Source of the DNA: Allobosea sp. LC85
GTDB taxonomy: Bacteria > Pseudomonadota > Alphaproteobacteria > Rhizobiales > Beijerinckiaceae
Assembly: GCF_000735605.1 (NCBI RefSeq)
Contig: NZ_JPKG01000047.1
Span: 62,001 to 126,000, forward strand
Reading direction: 5' to 3'
DNA length: 64,000 bases
The translations under genes were made by a program, and so were the position numbers. Positions 25,160 to 32,506 of this stretch are shown in pieces. Numbering within the stretch: position 1 is the stretch's first letter; every line of letters begins with the position of its first letter. The notes below the pieces were generated by a model. That model worked only from the letters and a program-made list of their open reading frames with translations, was not told where the DNA came from and did no database searches.

Positions 25160-26512
25160 TCAGCCCTGTTCGCTCTTGACCAGGACCGGCGCGAAGGTTT
25201 CGGTTGCCTTCTTCAACTCGGCAGCCACATCCGCACCGCCGAGCGCATTGGTCAGCGCCACGCCGAAGACATCTCGGAATTCGGTCACCGGAACGATCTG
25301 CGGCAGCGCAGCGCGCGCGACCTTGGCCGAGCCGAGCAGGCACTCGAAATACTGCTTGCCGAACTTCGACTGCGAGATGGTCTCGGTGTCGAGATAGGCC
25401 GAGGCGCGCCCGGGTGCCCCGGCACCGGCCTTGAGCATCGCGATCTGCTGAGCCTTGCTGGTCATGAACTGGAGATAGAGCCAGGCAGCCTGCTTCTTCT
25501 GCGAACCGCGCGAAATGCCCATGCCATCGGCGAACATGCCGGCATGATGCGCCTTCGGCCCGGGCGGCGTGATGCCGTAGCCGACCTTGCCGACGATACG
25601 CGACTTCGTCGGGTCCTCGAGCGGCGTGGCAAAGCCGATGCCGTCGAGCCACATCGCGGCGCGACCCTGCATGAAGGTGGTCTGGCATTCGTTCCAGTTG
25701 AAGCCGACCTGACCGGCCGGACCGGTTTCCTTGTTCAGTTTCTTGTAGAGTTCGCCTGCCCAGACCGCCTCGGGCGTATCGGTGAGCAGCTTGCCTTCGG
25801 GCGAGGTGGTCTCGATGCCCTGCCCGAGCAGCAGGCTGGCCCAGACCGGGACGTTGGCGTTCTTCAGGCCGCGCGAGACGAAGCCGGCAATTCCCTTGGC
25901 CGGATCATGCAGCTTGGCCGCGACGGTGGCGATCTCGTCCATCGTCTTCGGATAGGCAACGCCCTTCGCGTCGAAGAGCGCCTTGTTGTAGTAGATCATC
26001 CAGTAATCGACGAAGAACGGGATCGTATCGAGCGATCCGTCGGCCTGGCGAGCATAAGCGACAGGCCCCGCGCCGAAATCATCGAAATTGAAGCTCGGCG
26101 AGGTCAGCGAGGCGTCCTTGATATAGGGCGTCAGATCCTCGAACCACCTGCCCTTGGCGGCCATGCGCTTCTGCACATGCAGCGAGATGCCGCTGACGTC
26201 GAAGCTCGGCTTGCCCGAGGCGAACTCGATCACCGCCTTCTGGCGTTGCTGTTGCTCCGGCACCTGCTCGGCGGAGACCTTGATCCCAGTGAGTTCGGTG
26301 AATTCCTTCTCCGCCGCCTGCATCAGGTCGGAGCGCGGGTTCTTCACCAGCAGCACGTCGATCGTCGTGCCGGAAAAGCGCTTCCAGTTGAAGGCGGCCT
26401 GCGCATGGGCTTCGCGCAGAACCATCGGCGATCCGATGGCGCCCGCCGCGCCCAATGTTGCAGCCCCGCGCAGGAGCGCGCGCCGGCTCGGCTTCAGAAT
26501 GCTGTCTGTCAT
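25160..26512 (-). CDS. ABC transporter extracellular solute-binding protein
   Basis: Periplasmic receptor of 450 residues, typical of the CUT1 (family 1) sugar-binding proteins. The N-terminus KPSRRALLRGAATLGAAGAI is a twin-arginine signal ending at about AHAQ. The mature part opens with TTIDVLLVKNPRSDLMQAAEKEF, a usual first strand, and carries the hinge-region patterns FFVDYWMIYYNKALFDAKG and GRAAMWLDG. It is the first gene of the minus-strand sugar operon, transcribed divergently from the aldose dehydrogenase. Two hairpins lie directly after its stop codon. Confidence 0.94.
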   Translation of the reverse strand: MTDSILKPSRRALLRGAATLGAAGAIGSPMVLREAHAQAAFNWKRFSGTTIDVLLVKNPRSDLMQAAEKEFTELTGIKVSAEQVPEQQQRQKAVIEFASGKPSFDVSGISLHVQKRMAAKGRWFEDLTPYIKDASLTSPSFNFDDFGAGPVAYARQADGSLDTIPFFVDYWMIYYNKALFDAKGVAYPKTMDEIATVAAKLHDPAKGIAGFVSRGLKNANVPVWASLLLGQGIETTSPEGKLLTDTPEAVWAGELYKKLNKETGPAGQVGFNWNECQTTFMQGRAAMWLDGIGFATPLEDPTKSRIVGKVGYGITPPGPKAHHAGMFADGMGISRGSQKKQAAWLYLQFMTSKAQQIAMLKAGAGAPGRASAYLDTETISQSKFGKQYFECLLGSAKVARAALPQIVPVTEFRDVFGVALTNALGGADVAAELKKATETFAPVLVKSEQG

Positions 26513-26647
26513 GGTTGTCCTCCCTGTGGACGCAGATTGCGGCCCGTTGACGAGCCTGCCTGTTTATCCGGCCGAGCGCCGGTCCCGTCGAGACATTGCC
26601 CTTCGGATCCGGCGCTGACGCTAATCCCGTTCGATGCCGGTTGCAAG

Positions 26648-26657
26648 CTGACATGTT
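26648..26657. promoter_or_regulatory. second copy of the CTGACATGTT motif
   Basis: CTGACATGTT lies in the 189-base divergent promoter between the ABC binding-protein gene and the aldose dehydrogenase, 44 bases before the dehydrogenase ATG. The same ten bases occur upstream of the aldolase gene at 23218. It is a possible operator for the locus GntR regulator. Confidence 0.35.
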
Positions 26658-26701
26658 GGCGTGCACATAGTCACTGCAGCACATCCTTGGACCCGGTATC
26701 C

Positions 26702-27730
26702 ATGCCCGCAGTTGCGCCGCCCCTCCCCTCGCGAAATCTTGGCCGTACCGAATTGAGGGTCTCGACGCTCGGCTTCGGCGGGGCGCCTCTCGGTGATCTC
26801 TATGCAAGGCTCGACGAGGCTCAGGCCGTCGCAACCGTGGAGGCGGCAGTCGCCGCCGGCGTCACCCTGATCGATACCTCGCCGCTCTATGGCCACGGAT
26901 TGTCCGAGCATCGCATCGGTGCGGCACTGCGCCGGGTCGGCCGCGAAGGCGTGCTGCTCTCCAGCAAGGTTGGTCGCGTCGCAGAGCCCTTCGCGGGGCG
27001 CGGCGACGGCTCGGGCTATCTGGGCGGCCTGCCGCATGGCATGCGTTTCGACTATTCCTATGACGGCACCATGCGCTCGCTCGAGCAGTCGGCCCTTCGG
27101 CTCGGCACGGACCAGATCGACATCGTCCTGATCCATGATGTCGACATTTGGACCCATGGCGCGGACGCCATCGAGGACCGGTTCTCCGAGGCGATGGCCG
27201 GCGCATACCGCGCGCTCGACAAATTGCGGGCGGCGGGTACGGTCAAGGCGATCGGAGTCGGCGTCAACGAAGCGGAGATGTGCGAGCGGTTTGCCCATGC
27301 CGGCGACTTCGACACCATGCTGCTTGCCGGCCGCTATTCGCTGCTGGAACAGCCGGCGATCGCATCCTTCATGCCTCTCGCCCGGAAGAAAGACATCGGT
27401 CTGATGCTCGGCGGTGTCTTCAATTCCGGCATACTGGCGACCGGCCCCGTCACCGGTGCCAAGTACAATTACAAGCCCGCTCCGCCCGAGATCCTGGCAC
27501 GGGTTGCTGCCATCGAGATGACCTGCCGGCGCTACGCGGTGCCGCTGCGTCGTGCTGCGCTGCAATTCCCGCTCGGCCACCCCGCCGTTTCGAGTATCGT
27601 CATGGGGGCGGTCGCCCCGGCGGAGGTCGCCGACCAGCTTGCCGAGCTTGCCGCGCCGGTTCCGCTCGAGCTCTGGAGCGCGCTCAAGGCCGAAGGCCTG
27701 CTCGGCGCTGATGTTCCTGTGCCGGAATAG
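26702..27730 (+). CDS. aldo/keto reductase, probable L-fucose (aldose) 1-dehydrogenase
   Basis: NAD(P)-dependent oxidoreductase of 342 residues that probably oxidises the free sugar at C1 to its lactone. The tetrad can be read as Asp and Tyr in LIDTSPLYGHGLSEHRIG, Lys in VLLSSKVGR and His in DIVLIHDVD. The region GGVFNSGILATG is typical of the D-threo-aldose/L-fucose dehydrogenase subgroup. The ATG at 26702 starts the conserved sequence; the much longer open frame upstream overlaps the divergent binding-protein gene and is not coding. It is the first gene of the plus-strand catabolic unit with the lactonase and FucU. Confidence 0.9.
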   Translation: MPAVAPPLPSRNLGRTELRVSTLGFGGAPLGDLYARLDEAQAVATVEAAVAAGVTLIDTSPLYGHGLSEHRIGAALRRVGREGVLLSSKVGRVAEPFAGRGDGSGYLGGLPHGMRFDYSYDGTMRSLEQSALRLGTDQIDIVLIHDVDIWTHGADAIEDRFSEAMAGAYRALDKLRAAGTVKAIGVGVNEAEMCERFAHAGDFDTMLLAGRYSLLEQPAIASFMPLARKKDIGLMLGGVFNSGILATGPVTGAKYNYKPAPPEILARVAAIEMTCRRYAVPLRRAALQFPLGHPAVSSIVMGAVAPAEVADQLAELAAPVPLELWSALKAEGLLGADVPVPE

Positions 27731-27734
27731 CCCG

Positions 27735-28574
27735 ATGCGGATCGACGCCCATCAGCATTACTGGCAGGTCTCGCGCGGCGACTATGGCTGGCTGACCCCG
27801 GCACTGGGCCCGATCCATCGCGACTTCGGTCCGCAAGACCTGGTGCCGCTGCTGGCGCGGCACGGCATCGAGCGCACCATCCTGGTCCAGGCCGCGCCGA
27901 CCGAGGCCGAGACGGCATTCCTGCTCGACATTGCCGAGCGCAACCATAGCGTCGCCGGTGTCGTCGGCTGGTGCGATTTCAATGCGCTCGATGCATCCGA
28001 GCGGATCGCTCGCCTGAGCGGCGATCCGCTGCTGGTCGGGCTCAGGCCCATGGTCCACGACATTCCCGACGAGAGCTGGCTGGCCCGTCCCTCCCTCGCG
28101 CCGGCCTTCGCGGCGGTCGCAGCCCATGACCTCGTCTTCGATGCGCTGCTGCGACCGCAGCACATCACGCCGCTGCTGACCGTTCTCGATCGACATCCGA
28201 CGCTCGCCGTCGTGGTCGACCATGCCGCCAAGCCGGATCTCATCAGCGGGGAGATCGCGAACTGGCGTGAGGATATCGCCGCAGTCGCCGCGCGGCCCCA
28301 GACCTACTGCAAGATCTCCGGCCTCGTCACCGAGGCCGCTGCCGGCTGGACGATCGAGACCCTGCGCCCGGTCGTCTCGCATCTCCTCGCCGTCTTCGGT
28401 CCCGATCGCCTGATCTGGGGCAGCGACTGGCCCGTCGTCACATTGCGGGCCGACTATTCCAGCTGGTTCGAAACCGTCGTGGAGTTGCTCGCCCCGCTGC
28501 CCGAAGCCGATCGCGCCGCGATCATGGGCGGCAATGCCCAAAGGCTCTATCTCTCGCACCGAGGACGCAACTGA
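27735..28574 (+). CDS. amidohydrolase 2 family protein, probable L-fuconolactonase
   Basis: TIM-barrel hydrolase of 279 residues likely to open the sugar lactone made by the dehydrogenase. It starts with MRIDAHQHYWQ, holding the HxH metal or active-site pair, followed by VVVDHAAKP with a conserved His and the C-terminal LIWGSDWPVV carrying the catalytic Asp. This set is that of the amidohydrolase 2 family (fuconolactonase, PDC hydrolase). The ATG is 4 bases after the dehydrogenase stop. The assignment to fuconolactone rests on the neighbouring FucU-type mutarotase and on the aldose dehydrogenase. Confidence 0.88.
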   Translation: MRIDAHQHYWQVSRGDYGWLTPALGPIHRDFGPQDLVPLLARHGIERTILVQAAPTEAETAFLLDIAERNHSVAGVVGWCDFNALDASERIARLSGDPLLVGLRPMVHDIPDESWLARPSLAPAFAAVAAHDLVFDALLRPQHITPLLTVLDRHPTLAVVVDHAAKPDLISGEIANWREDIAAVAARPQTYCKISGLVTEAAAGWTIETLRPVVSHLLAVFGPDRLIWGSDWPVVTLRADYSSWFETVVELLAPLPEADRAAIMGGNAQRLYLSHRGRN

Positions 28575-28575
28575 C

Positions 28576-29031
28576 ATGCTGAAGGGCATCGACCCTGTCC
28601 TGAGCGCCGATCTGCTCTGGGTTCTGGCCGCGATGGGCCATGGCGACGATCTGGCCATTGTCGATGCCAATCATCCGGCTGATACGGTCGCGAGCGCGAC
28701 CGCAAGCGGAAGGCTGATCCGGCTGCCGGGCCTTTCGATGGCGCGCGCGACCCGCGCCATCCTTTCCGTCCTGCCAATCGACGATTTCGAGCCCGGCCCG
28801 GTGCGGCGCATGGAGGTTGTCGGCAAGCCTGACGAGATTCCGCCGGTACAGGCCGAGGTTCAGGCCGAGGTCGACCGCGCCATGGGGCAGCCCACACCCT
28901 GCCTCGGCATCGAGCGTTTTGCCTTCTACGCCGCGGCGAAGGCAAGCTTCGCCGTCGTCCAGGTCGGCGACCCGCGGCCCTATGGCTGCTTCCTGCTACG
29001 CAAGGGCGTCATCGCTGGTCTTCCGGGCTGA
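28576..29031 (+). CDS. RbsD/FucU family protein, probable L-fucose mutarotase
   Basis: Sugar mutarotase of 151 residues that interconverts alpha and beta anomers, feeding the correct anomer to the dehydrogenase. The N-terminal MLKGIDPVLSADLLWVLAAMGHGDDLAIVDANHPA contains the catalytic His and the conserved Asp of the FucU family, and the C-terminal YGCFLLRKGVI closes the decameric-ring fold. It begins one base after the lactonase stop. Among RbsD-like proteins the D-x-N-H-P pattern and the length point to FucU rather than the shorter RbsD. It is the strongest hint that the locus handles L-fucose or a close relative. Confidence 0.9.
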   Translation: MLKGIDPVLSADLLWVLAAMGHGDDLAIVDANHPADTVASATASGRLIRLPGLSMARATRAILSVLPIDDFEPGPVRRMEVVGKPDEIPPVQAEVQAEVDRAMGQPTPCLGIERFAFYAAAKASFAVVQVGDPRPYGCFLLRKGVIAGLPG

Positions 29032-29131
29032 GCCCGCGCGAGGGTTGGCAAGCGCGCCTGCACCGCTCAGGATCGTGAGGCTGTCGGCGTAGCTTCATCA
29101 AGCTGCACTGCCACGCTTGGAGGAAGGCTGC

Positions 29132-29524
29132 ATGGCCTGCGCGAACGCCCATCTCGGCACGACGAATTTTGCGACGACGATCAGGATGGGCGGCCGGACG
29201 CTGGTTGCCGACGAACCGGCAGCCTTGGGCGGAGCCGATGCCGGGCCGGCGCCCTATGACCTGCTTCTCGCCAGTCTCGGCGCCTGCACGGCCATCACCT
29301 TGCGCATGTATGCCGAGCGCAAGCAGTGGAACCTTCAGGCTGTCGATATCGACCTGCATCACGTCAAGGTCGAGAACCGTTCGAAGATCGAACGTGTCAT
29401 CACGCTGACGGGTGATCTGACGGAGGATCAGCGGGTGCGCCTCGCCGATGTCGCCGAGCGCACACCCGTTACCCTGACACTGAAGGCCGGCGCCGACATT
29501 GCGACAAGACTGTCGGACAGCTGA
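29132..29524 (+). CDS. OsmC family protein
   Basis: Small protein of 130 residues of the OsmC/Ohr fold, members of which reduce organic peroxides with a Cys pair. The first Cys is in LLASLGACTAITLRMYAERK. At the position of the second Cys the sequence reads ERTPVTLTL, where peroxidase members have a CPV-type motif, so the Cys is replaced by Thr. A classical thiol-peroxidase activity is therefore doubtful. The ATG at 29132 is preceded by GGAGGAAGG. It is plus-strand, about 100 bases after fucU, and not obviously part of the sugar unit. Confidence 0.85.
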   Translation: MACANAHLGTTNFATTIRMGGRTLVADEPAALGGADAGPAPYDLLLASLGACTAITLRMYAERKQWNLQAVDIDLHHVKVENRSKIERVITLTGDLTEDQRVRLADVAERTPVTLTLKAGADIATRLSDS

Positions 29525-29624
29525 GTCCTGGCGAGTCCGTTTCCGTTCCTGCACTCACGCCGCTAGAAAGAACGCGCCGAGCGACCGAACACGCCCGTGC
29601 GTCCTTGGCCCAACCCAGCTCAAA

Positions 29625-29648
29625 CCGGCATTAGGTAGCAAAAGCCAC
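29625..29648 (+). repeat. left terminal inverted repeat
   Basis: The repeat begins CCGGCATTAGGTAGC and continues AAAAGCCAC. Its reverse complement recurs at 30465-30488 with two purine changes (positions 10 and 20). A weaker TGCCA match continues further inward on both sides at the same offset. Confidence 0.75.
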
Positions 29649-29746
29649 GAAGGGGGTGCCAAAGGCTTGCCGAAATTCGGTTATTGTCCTCGGTCGAGGT
29701 CGGATGTCACGATAAAACAAGGCCAACCTGATCAAGCGAGGCATAG

Positions 29747-30253
29747 ATGCAGAACGAAGTGACGATACGGCCCATGGAGGGTGAGGACGCTATCGAGATC
29801 CACGCCATTCATACCGCCTGTCTTCGCACTACGCTGCGTGCCCATTATGACGAAGGACAGATCTCGGCTTGGACGACTGGTCGGACGCCGGCGGGGTACC
29901 TCCGCGCCCAGGACGGTGGGGAGGCGTTTCTCGTCGCGGTCGCGAATGGCGTCGTTGTCGGCTACGTTTCCTGGGAGGACGGGGAGTTGCTGTCCCTATT
30001 CGTCCGACCCCACGCTCAGCGAACTGGGATTGGTACCCTGCTAGCGGACGCCGCTTTCAGGGCGGCGGAGACTGCTGGCTCTCCGATCGTCGTCCTGAAG
30101 GCTGCGTTGGGCGCCGGGCCATTCTACGAGCGTTTTGGTTTCGAGGACTCGGGGCCGGGTAGTACGATCAAAAGGGGCGTCGAGATACCGGACCGCCGCA
30201 TGCGACGCCAGCTTCCGGAAGCGGGCAACGATGGTTATCCCTCACCTGACTAG
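29747..30253 (+). CDS. GNAT family N-acetyltransferase in the inverted-repeat unit
   Basis: Predicted acetyltransferase of 168 residues. The acetyl-CoA loop is AQRTGIGTLLADAAF near residue 90, preceded by the strand ELLSLFVRP, and the C-terminal AGPFYERFGFEDSG is typical of GNAT enzymes. The ATG has GCGAGG 7 bases upstream. Codon use looks less GC-biased than in the neighbours (more GTT, CGA and ACT codons), which fits acquisition. It is the only intact gene between the two inverted repeats. The substrate is unknown; resistance or toxin-neutralising roles are possible for such passengers but not shown. Confidence 0.88.
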   Translation: MQNEVTIRPMEGEDAIEIHAIHTACLRTTLRAHYDEGQISAWTTGRTPAGYLRAQDGGEAFLVAVANGVVVGYVSWEDGELLSLFVRPHAQRTGIGTLLADAAFRAAETAGSPIVVLKAALGAGPFYERFGFEDSGPGSTIKRGVEIPDRRMRRQLPEAGNDGYPSPD

Positions 30254-30273
30254 GTTTCGCTTATGTGATGCGA

Positions 30274-30456
30274 TCAAGGATCGTAGATTGCGATCACCTG
30301 GTCGATCGCCGAGACGTGTCTGTTGATCGCCTGAATCCTGGCTGTCAGCTCATCGATCTCGCCAAGCAGCTCAGCGCGCTTCTGCTTCAGCTCCTCGTCA
30401 ACTCTCACCTGCTCCCGCTCCTTCAAAGGGAGCCGGAAGCTACCAAACAAGTGGCA
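30274..30456 (-). pseudogene. truncated coiled-coil ORF remnant
   Basis: On the minus strand an open frame of about 60 codons with no start codon other than TTG encodes a Lys/Glu-rich coiled coil (ELKQKRAELLGEIDELTAR) ending in AIDQVIAIYDP and a stop. The K-R-A-E-L-x-G-E-I pattern and the terminal YDP recall a small coiled-coil protein often found near mobile elements in Rhizobiales. It abuts the right inverted repeat and is cut off upstream by a stop, so it looks like a decayed passenger or part of a lost gene. Confidence 0.4.
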
Positions 30457-30464
30457 TCAATCTG

Positions 30465-30488
30465 GTGGTTTTTGCTACTTAATGCCGG
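30465..30488 (-). repeat. right terminal inverted repeat
   Basis: Reverse complement begins CCGGCATTAAGTAGC and ends AAAAACCAC, matching the left repeat at 29625 in 22 of 24 positions. It lies 33 bases before the ornithine cyclodeaminase-like gene, so insertion would have separated that gene from its original upstream region. Confidence 0.75.
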
Positions 30489-30521
30489 GTCAATCGAACC
30501 CCGCCTGCTGCGAGCCTGCCC

Positions 30522-31496
30522 ATGCCTGACACTCTCCTCTATCTCGCCGAAGCTGACATCGCGGGGCTCGATCTCGATCCGGCGCTCGCCCGCGCGTCAG
30601 TGAGGACGATCTTCAAGGCGCATCTCGACGGCCGGACGCTGAGCAAGCCCAAGCTTGCGCTCGAGATCGGCCCCGGCCACGCCTTCCAGTCGCTGTGCGC
30701 GGCCTCGCCCGCGATCGGCATGGCGGCGACAAAATGGCTCGGCATGGCGCCCGCCGCGAATGGCACGGGCACGCCTGGCATCCACGCCATGATTGCTCTC
30801 AACGACTATGCATCCGGCAAGCTGCTGGCGGTCCTCGACGGAAACCTCGTCACGGCAATCCGCACGGCGGCGATGTCGGCGGCAGCAGGCGAATTCCTGG
30901 CACGTCCGGAGAGCCGCAGCATCGGCTTCATCGGCTGCGGCCTGCAGGCCCGCTCGCACCTTGCTGCGTTCAAGTCCCTCCTCCCCGGCCTGAGCGAGGT
31001 TCGCGCGTTCGGCCGAAGCCGCCGCACCACCGATCTCTTCATCGGCCATGCAAGCGAGCAGGGCTTTGCTGCCGAGGCCCATGATGATGCCGGCGATGTC
31101 GTTCGCACCAGCGACGTGGTCATCACGACCGTGCCCATGCAGCACGGATTCGAGCCCTTCCTCGACCCTGCCTGGTTGAAGCCGGGCGCCTTCGTTGCAG
31201 CCGTCGACGTCGCCCGCAGCTGGCTGCCGAACGGCTTGCGCAAGCTCGACCTCGTTGCCACCGACGATCACCAGCAGCAGGCGGAGAGCCCGCCGATCGC
31301 CGTAGATTTCGGCCCGCTCGGCAGCTTCGATGCCGACCTGACAGAACTCGCCGGCGGAGCCCGGCCCGGACGCAGCGACGCAGAGCAGCGCGCCATGTTC
31401 ATTTTCCGCGGCTTCGCGCTCGCTGATCTTGCCGTGGCGGCCACCGTCTATCGCGCGGCCCTGGCCAAGGAGGCCGGCCTGCGGCTCCCGCGCTGA
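30522..31496 (+). CDS. ornithine cyclodeaminase / mu-crystallin family protein
   Basis: NAD(P)-binding protein of 324 residues of the OCD/mu-crystallin family, which includes ornithine cyclodeaminase, alanine dehydrogenase and ketimine reductase. The Rossmann loop is SIGFIGCGLQARSHLAAF near residue 130. The upstream part has the conserved Lys in IGMAATKWLG and the segment LLAVLDGNLVTAIRTAAMSA, a family signature including the substrate-binding Arg. No signal peptide. Its upstream region is the right end of the putative mobile unit. The specific substrate cannot be told; a simple ornithine role is not favoured by the divergent N-terminus. Confidence 0.88.
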   Translation: MPDTLLYLAEADIAGLDLDPALARASVRTIFKAHLDGRTLSKPKLALEIGPGHAFQSLCAASPAIGMAATKWLGMAPAANGTGTPGIHAMIALNDYASGKLLAVLDGNLVTAIRTAAMSAAAGEFLARPESRSIGFIGCGLQARSHLAAFKSLLPGLSEVRAFGRSRRTTDLFIGHASEQGFAAEAHDDAGDVVRTSDVVITTVPMQHGFEPFLDPAWLKPGAFVAAVDVARSWLPNGLRKLDLVATDDHQQQAESPPIAVDFGPLGSFDADLTELAGGARPGRSDAEQRAMFIFRGFALADLAVAATVYRAALAKEAGLRLPR

Positions 31497-31543
31497 TGTT
31501 GCGTCAGCAAACAGGAAGACAAGGCGTCGGAGCTCTGCTAGCG

Positions 31544-31571
31544 TCACATATTCATCCATAGGAATATGTGA
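31544..31571. promoter_or_regulatory. probable SqrR/BigR-type operator (ATTC-N8-GAAT)
   Basis: TCACATATTC and GAATATGTGA are perfect 10-bp arms around an 8-base centre, so the core reads ATTC-N8-GAAT, the spacing known for the persulfide-sensing ArsR repressors SqrR and BigR. An ArsR protein with conserved cysteines is encoded 2 kb downstream. The site lies 8 bases before the preferred ATG of the SoxH-like gene and overlaps an alternative GTG start. Confidence 0.75.
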
Positions 31572-31579
31572 GATCTTCG

Positions 31580-32491
31580 ATGCTGGATCGTCGCGCTTTC
31601 ACTCTCGGAGCCACCCTGACAGCGGCAGCCACGCTCTGCGGCGGCACGGCACGAGCGCAGGTCGTGGCACGCGCCGGGCTAGGCAAGGCTGAGATCCTGG
31701 TGCTGAGCGATGGCGGCTTCCAGCTGCCGCTCTCCATGCTCGCGCGCGATACGCCGCTGCCGCAGCTCGAGGCGATGACCGGCAGCAAGGGCCCGTCCGA
31801 GACGGTGCTGAATGTCACCTGCCTGAAGCGCGGCAACGAGACGATCCTGTTCGATTGCGGCGCCGGCGCGAACTTTCTTGCCGGCAGCGGCAAGCTCGCA
31901 GCAAGCCTCGAGGCCGCCGGCATCGCGCCCGACAGCGTGAGCCATGTCGTCTTCACCCATTTGCACCCTGACCATCTCTGGGGCGCGCTCGACGAATTCG
32001 ACAGCCCGGCCTTTCCAAAGGCAACCTGGCTGGCGGCCCGCGACGAAGTGGCGTTCTGGACTGACGCCAAGGTCTATGAGCGACTTCCCGAAGACCGGCA
32101 CGCCTTCGCGGCCGGCGCGCAGCGCGTGCTGAAAGGTCTCCAGGACGGGCTGAAGACCTTCGCCGCAGGCGAGGAAGTGCTGCCGGGCATCGCGGCTGTC
32201 GCCACGCCCGGCCACACGCCGGGTCATGTCTCGTTCGAGATCAAGGACGGCAGCGACAGGCTGCTCGTGCTGGGCGACGCGGCGACGCATCCGGTTGCAT
32301 CCTTCGCGCATCCGGAATGGCGCCCAGCCTCCGACCATGACGCGGATCAGGCGGTCCAGACCCGCAAGGCCGTGCTTGGCCGGGCCGCCGACGAGAAACT
32401 GCGGGTGGTTGGCTATCACCTGCCGAAGGGCGGGATCGGCACGGTCGAGCGTACCGGGCAGGCCTTCCGCTTCATCCCGGCCGCGGCCTGA
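31580..32491 (+). CDS. MBL-fold metallohydrolase, SoxH-like
   Basis: Exported metallo-beta-lactamase-fold hydrolase of about 303 residues. The N-terminus MLDRRAFTLGATLTAAATLC followed by ARAQ looks like a twin-arginine signal. The metal-binding motif is VVFTHLHPDHLWG (HxHxDH), further ligands are His in VATPGHTPGHVSFEI and Asp in LVLGDAATHPV. Its place at the edge of the sox cluster behind a probable ArsR operator suggests SoxH or a sulfur-substrate hydrolase. A GTG at 31568 with AGGA close by is an alternative start, but it lies inside the palindrome. Confidence 0.82.
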   Translation: MLDRRAFTLGATLTAAATLCGGTARAQVVARAGLGKAEILVLSDGGFQLPLSMLARDTPLPQLEAMTGSKGPSETVLNVTCLKRGNETILFDCGAGANFLAGSGKLAASLEAAGIAPDSVSHVVFTHLHPDHLWGALDEFDSPAFPKATWLAARDEVAFWTDAKVYERLPEDRHAFAAGAQRVLKGLQDGLKTFAAGEEVLPGIAAVATPGHTPGHVSFEIKDGSDRLLVLGDAATHPVASFAHPEWRPASDHDADQAVQTRKAVLGRAADEKLRVVGYHLPKGGIGTVERTGQAFRFIPAAA

Positions 32492-32506
32492 TCGGCAGGA
32501 GAACGC

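Larger units (their letters stand above)
29624..30489. mobile_element. putative non-autonomous transposable unit carrying a GNAT gene
   Basis: An 866-base segment bounded by inverted 24-bp repeats (29625-29648 and 30465-30488, 22 of 24 positions identical). Outside them, one base beyond each repeat, lies the tetranucleotide TCAA (29620-29623 and 30490-30493), as expected for a target-site duplication. The only intact gene inside is an acetyltransferase; no transposase is present, so movement would need an enzyme in trans. The family is not recognised. The outermost base on the two sides does not match, which leaves the exact end uncertain by one base. Confidence 0.65.

Noticed and set aside
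25544..26701. Plus-strand extension of 386 codons before the aldose dehydrogenase
   Set aside because: It overlaps the divergent binding-protein gene, which has a Tat signal and family motifs; the dehydrogenase homology begins at 26702.
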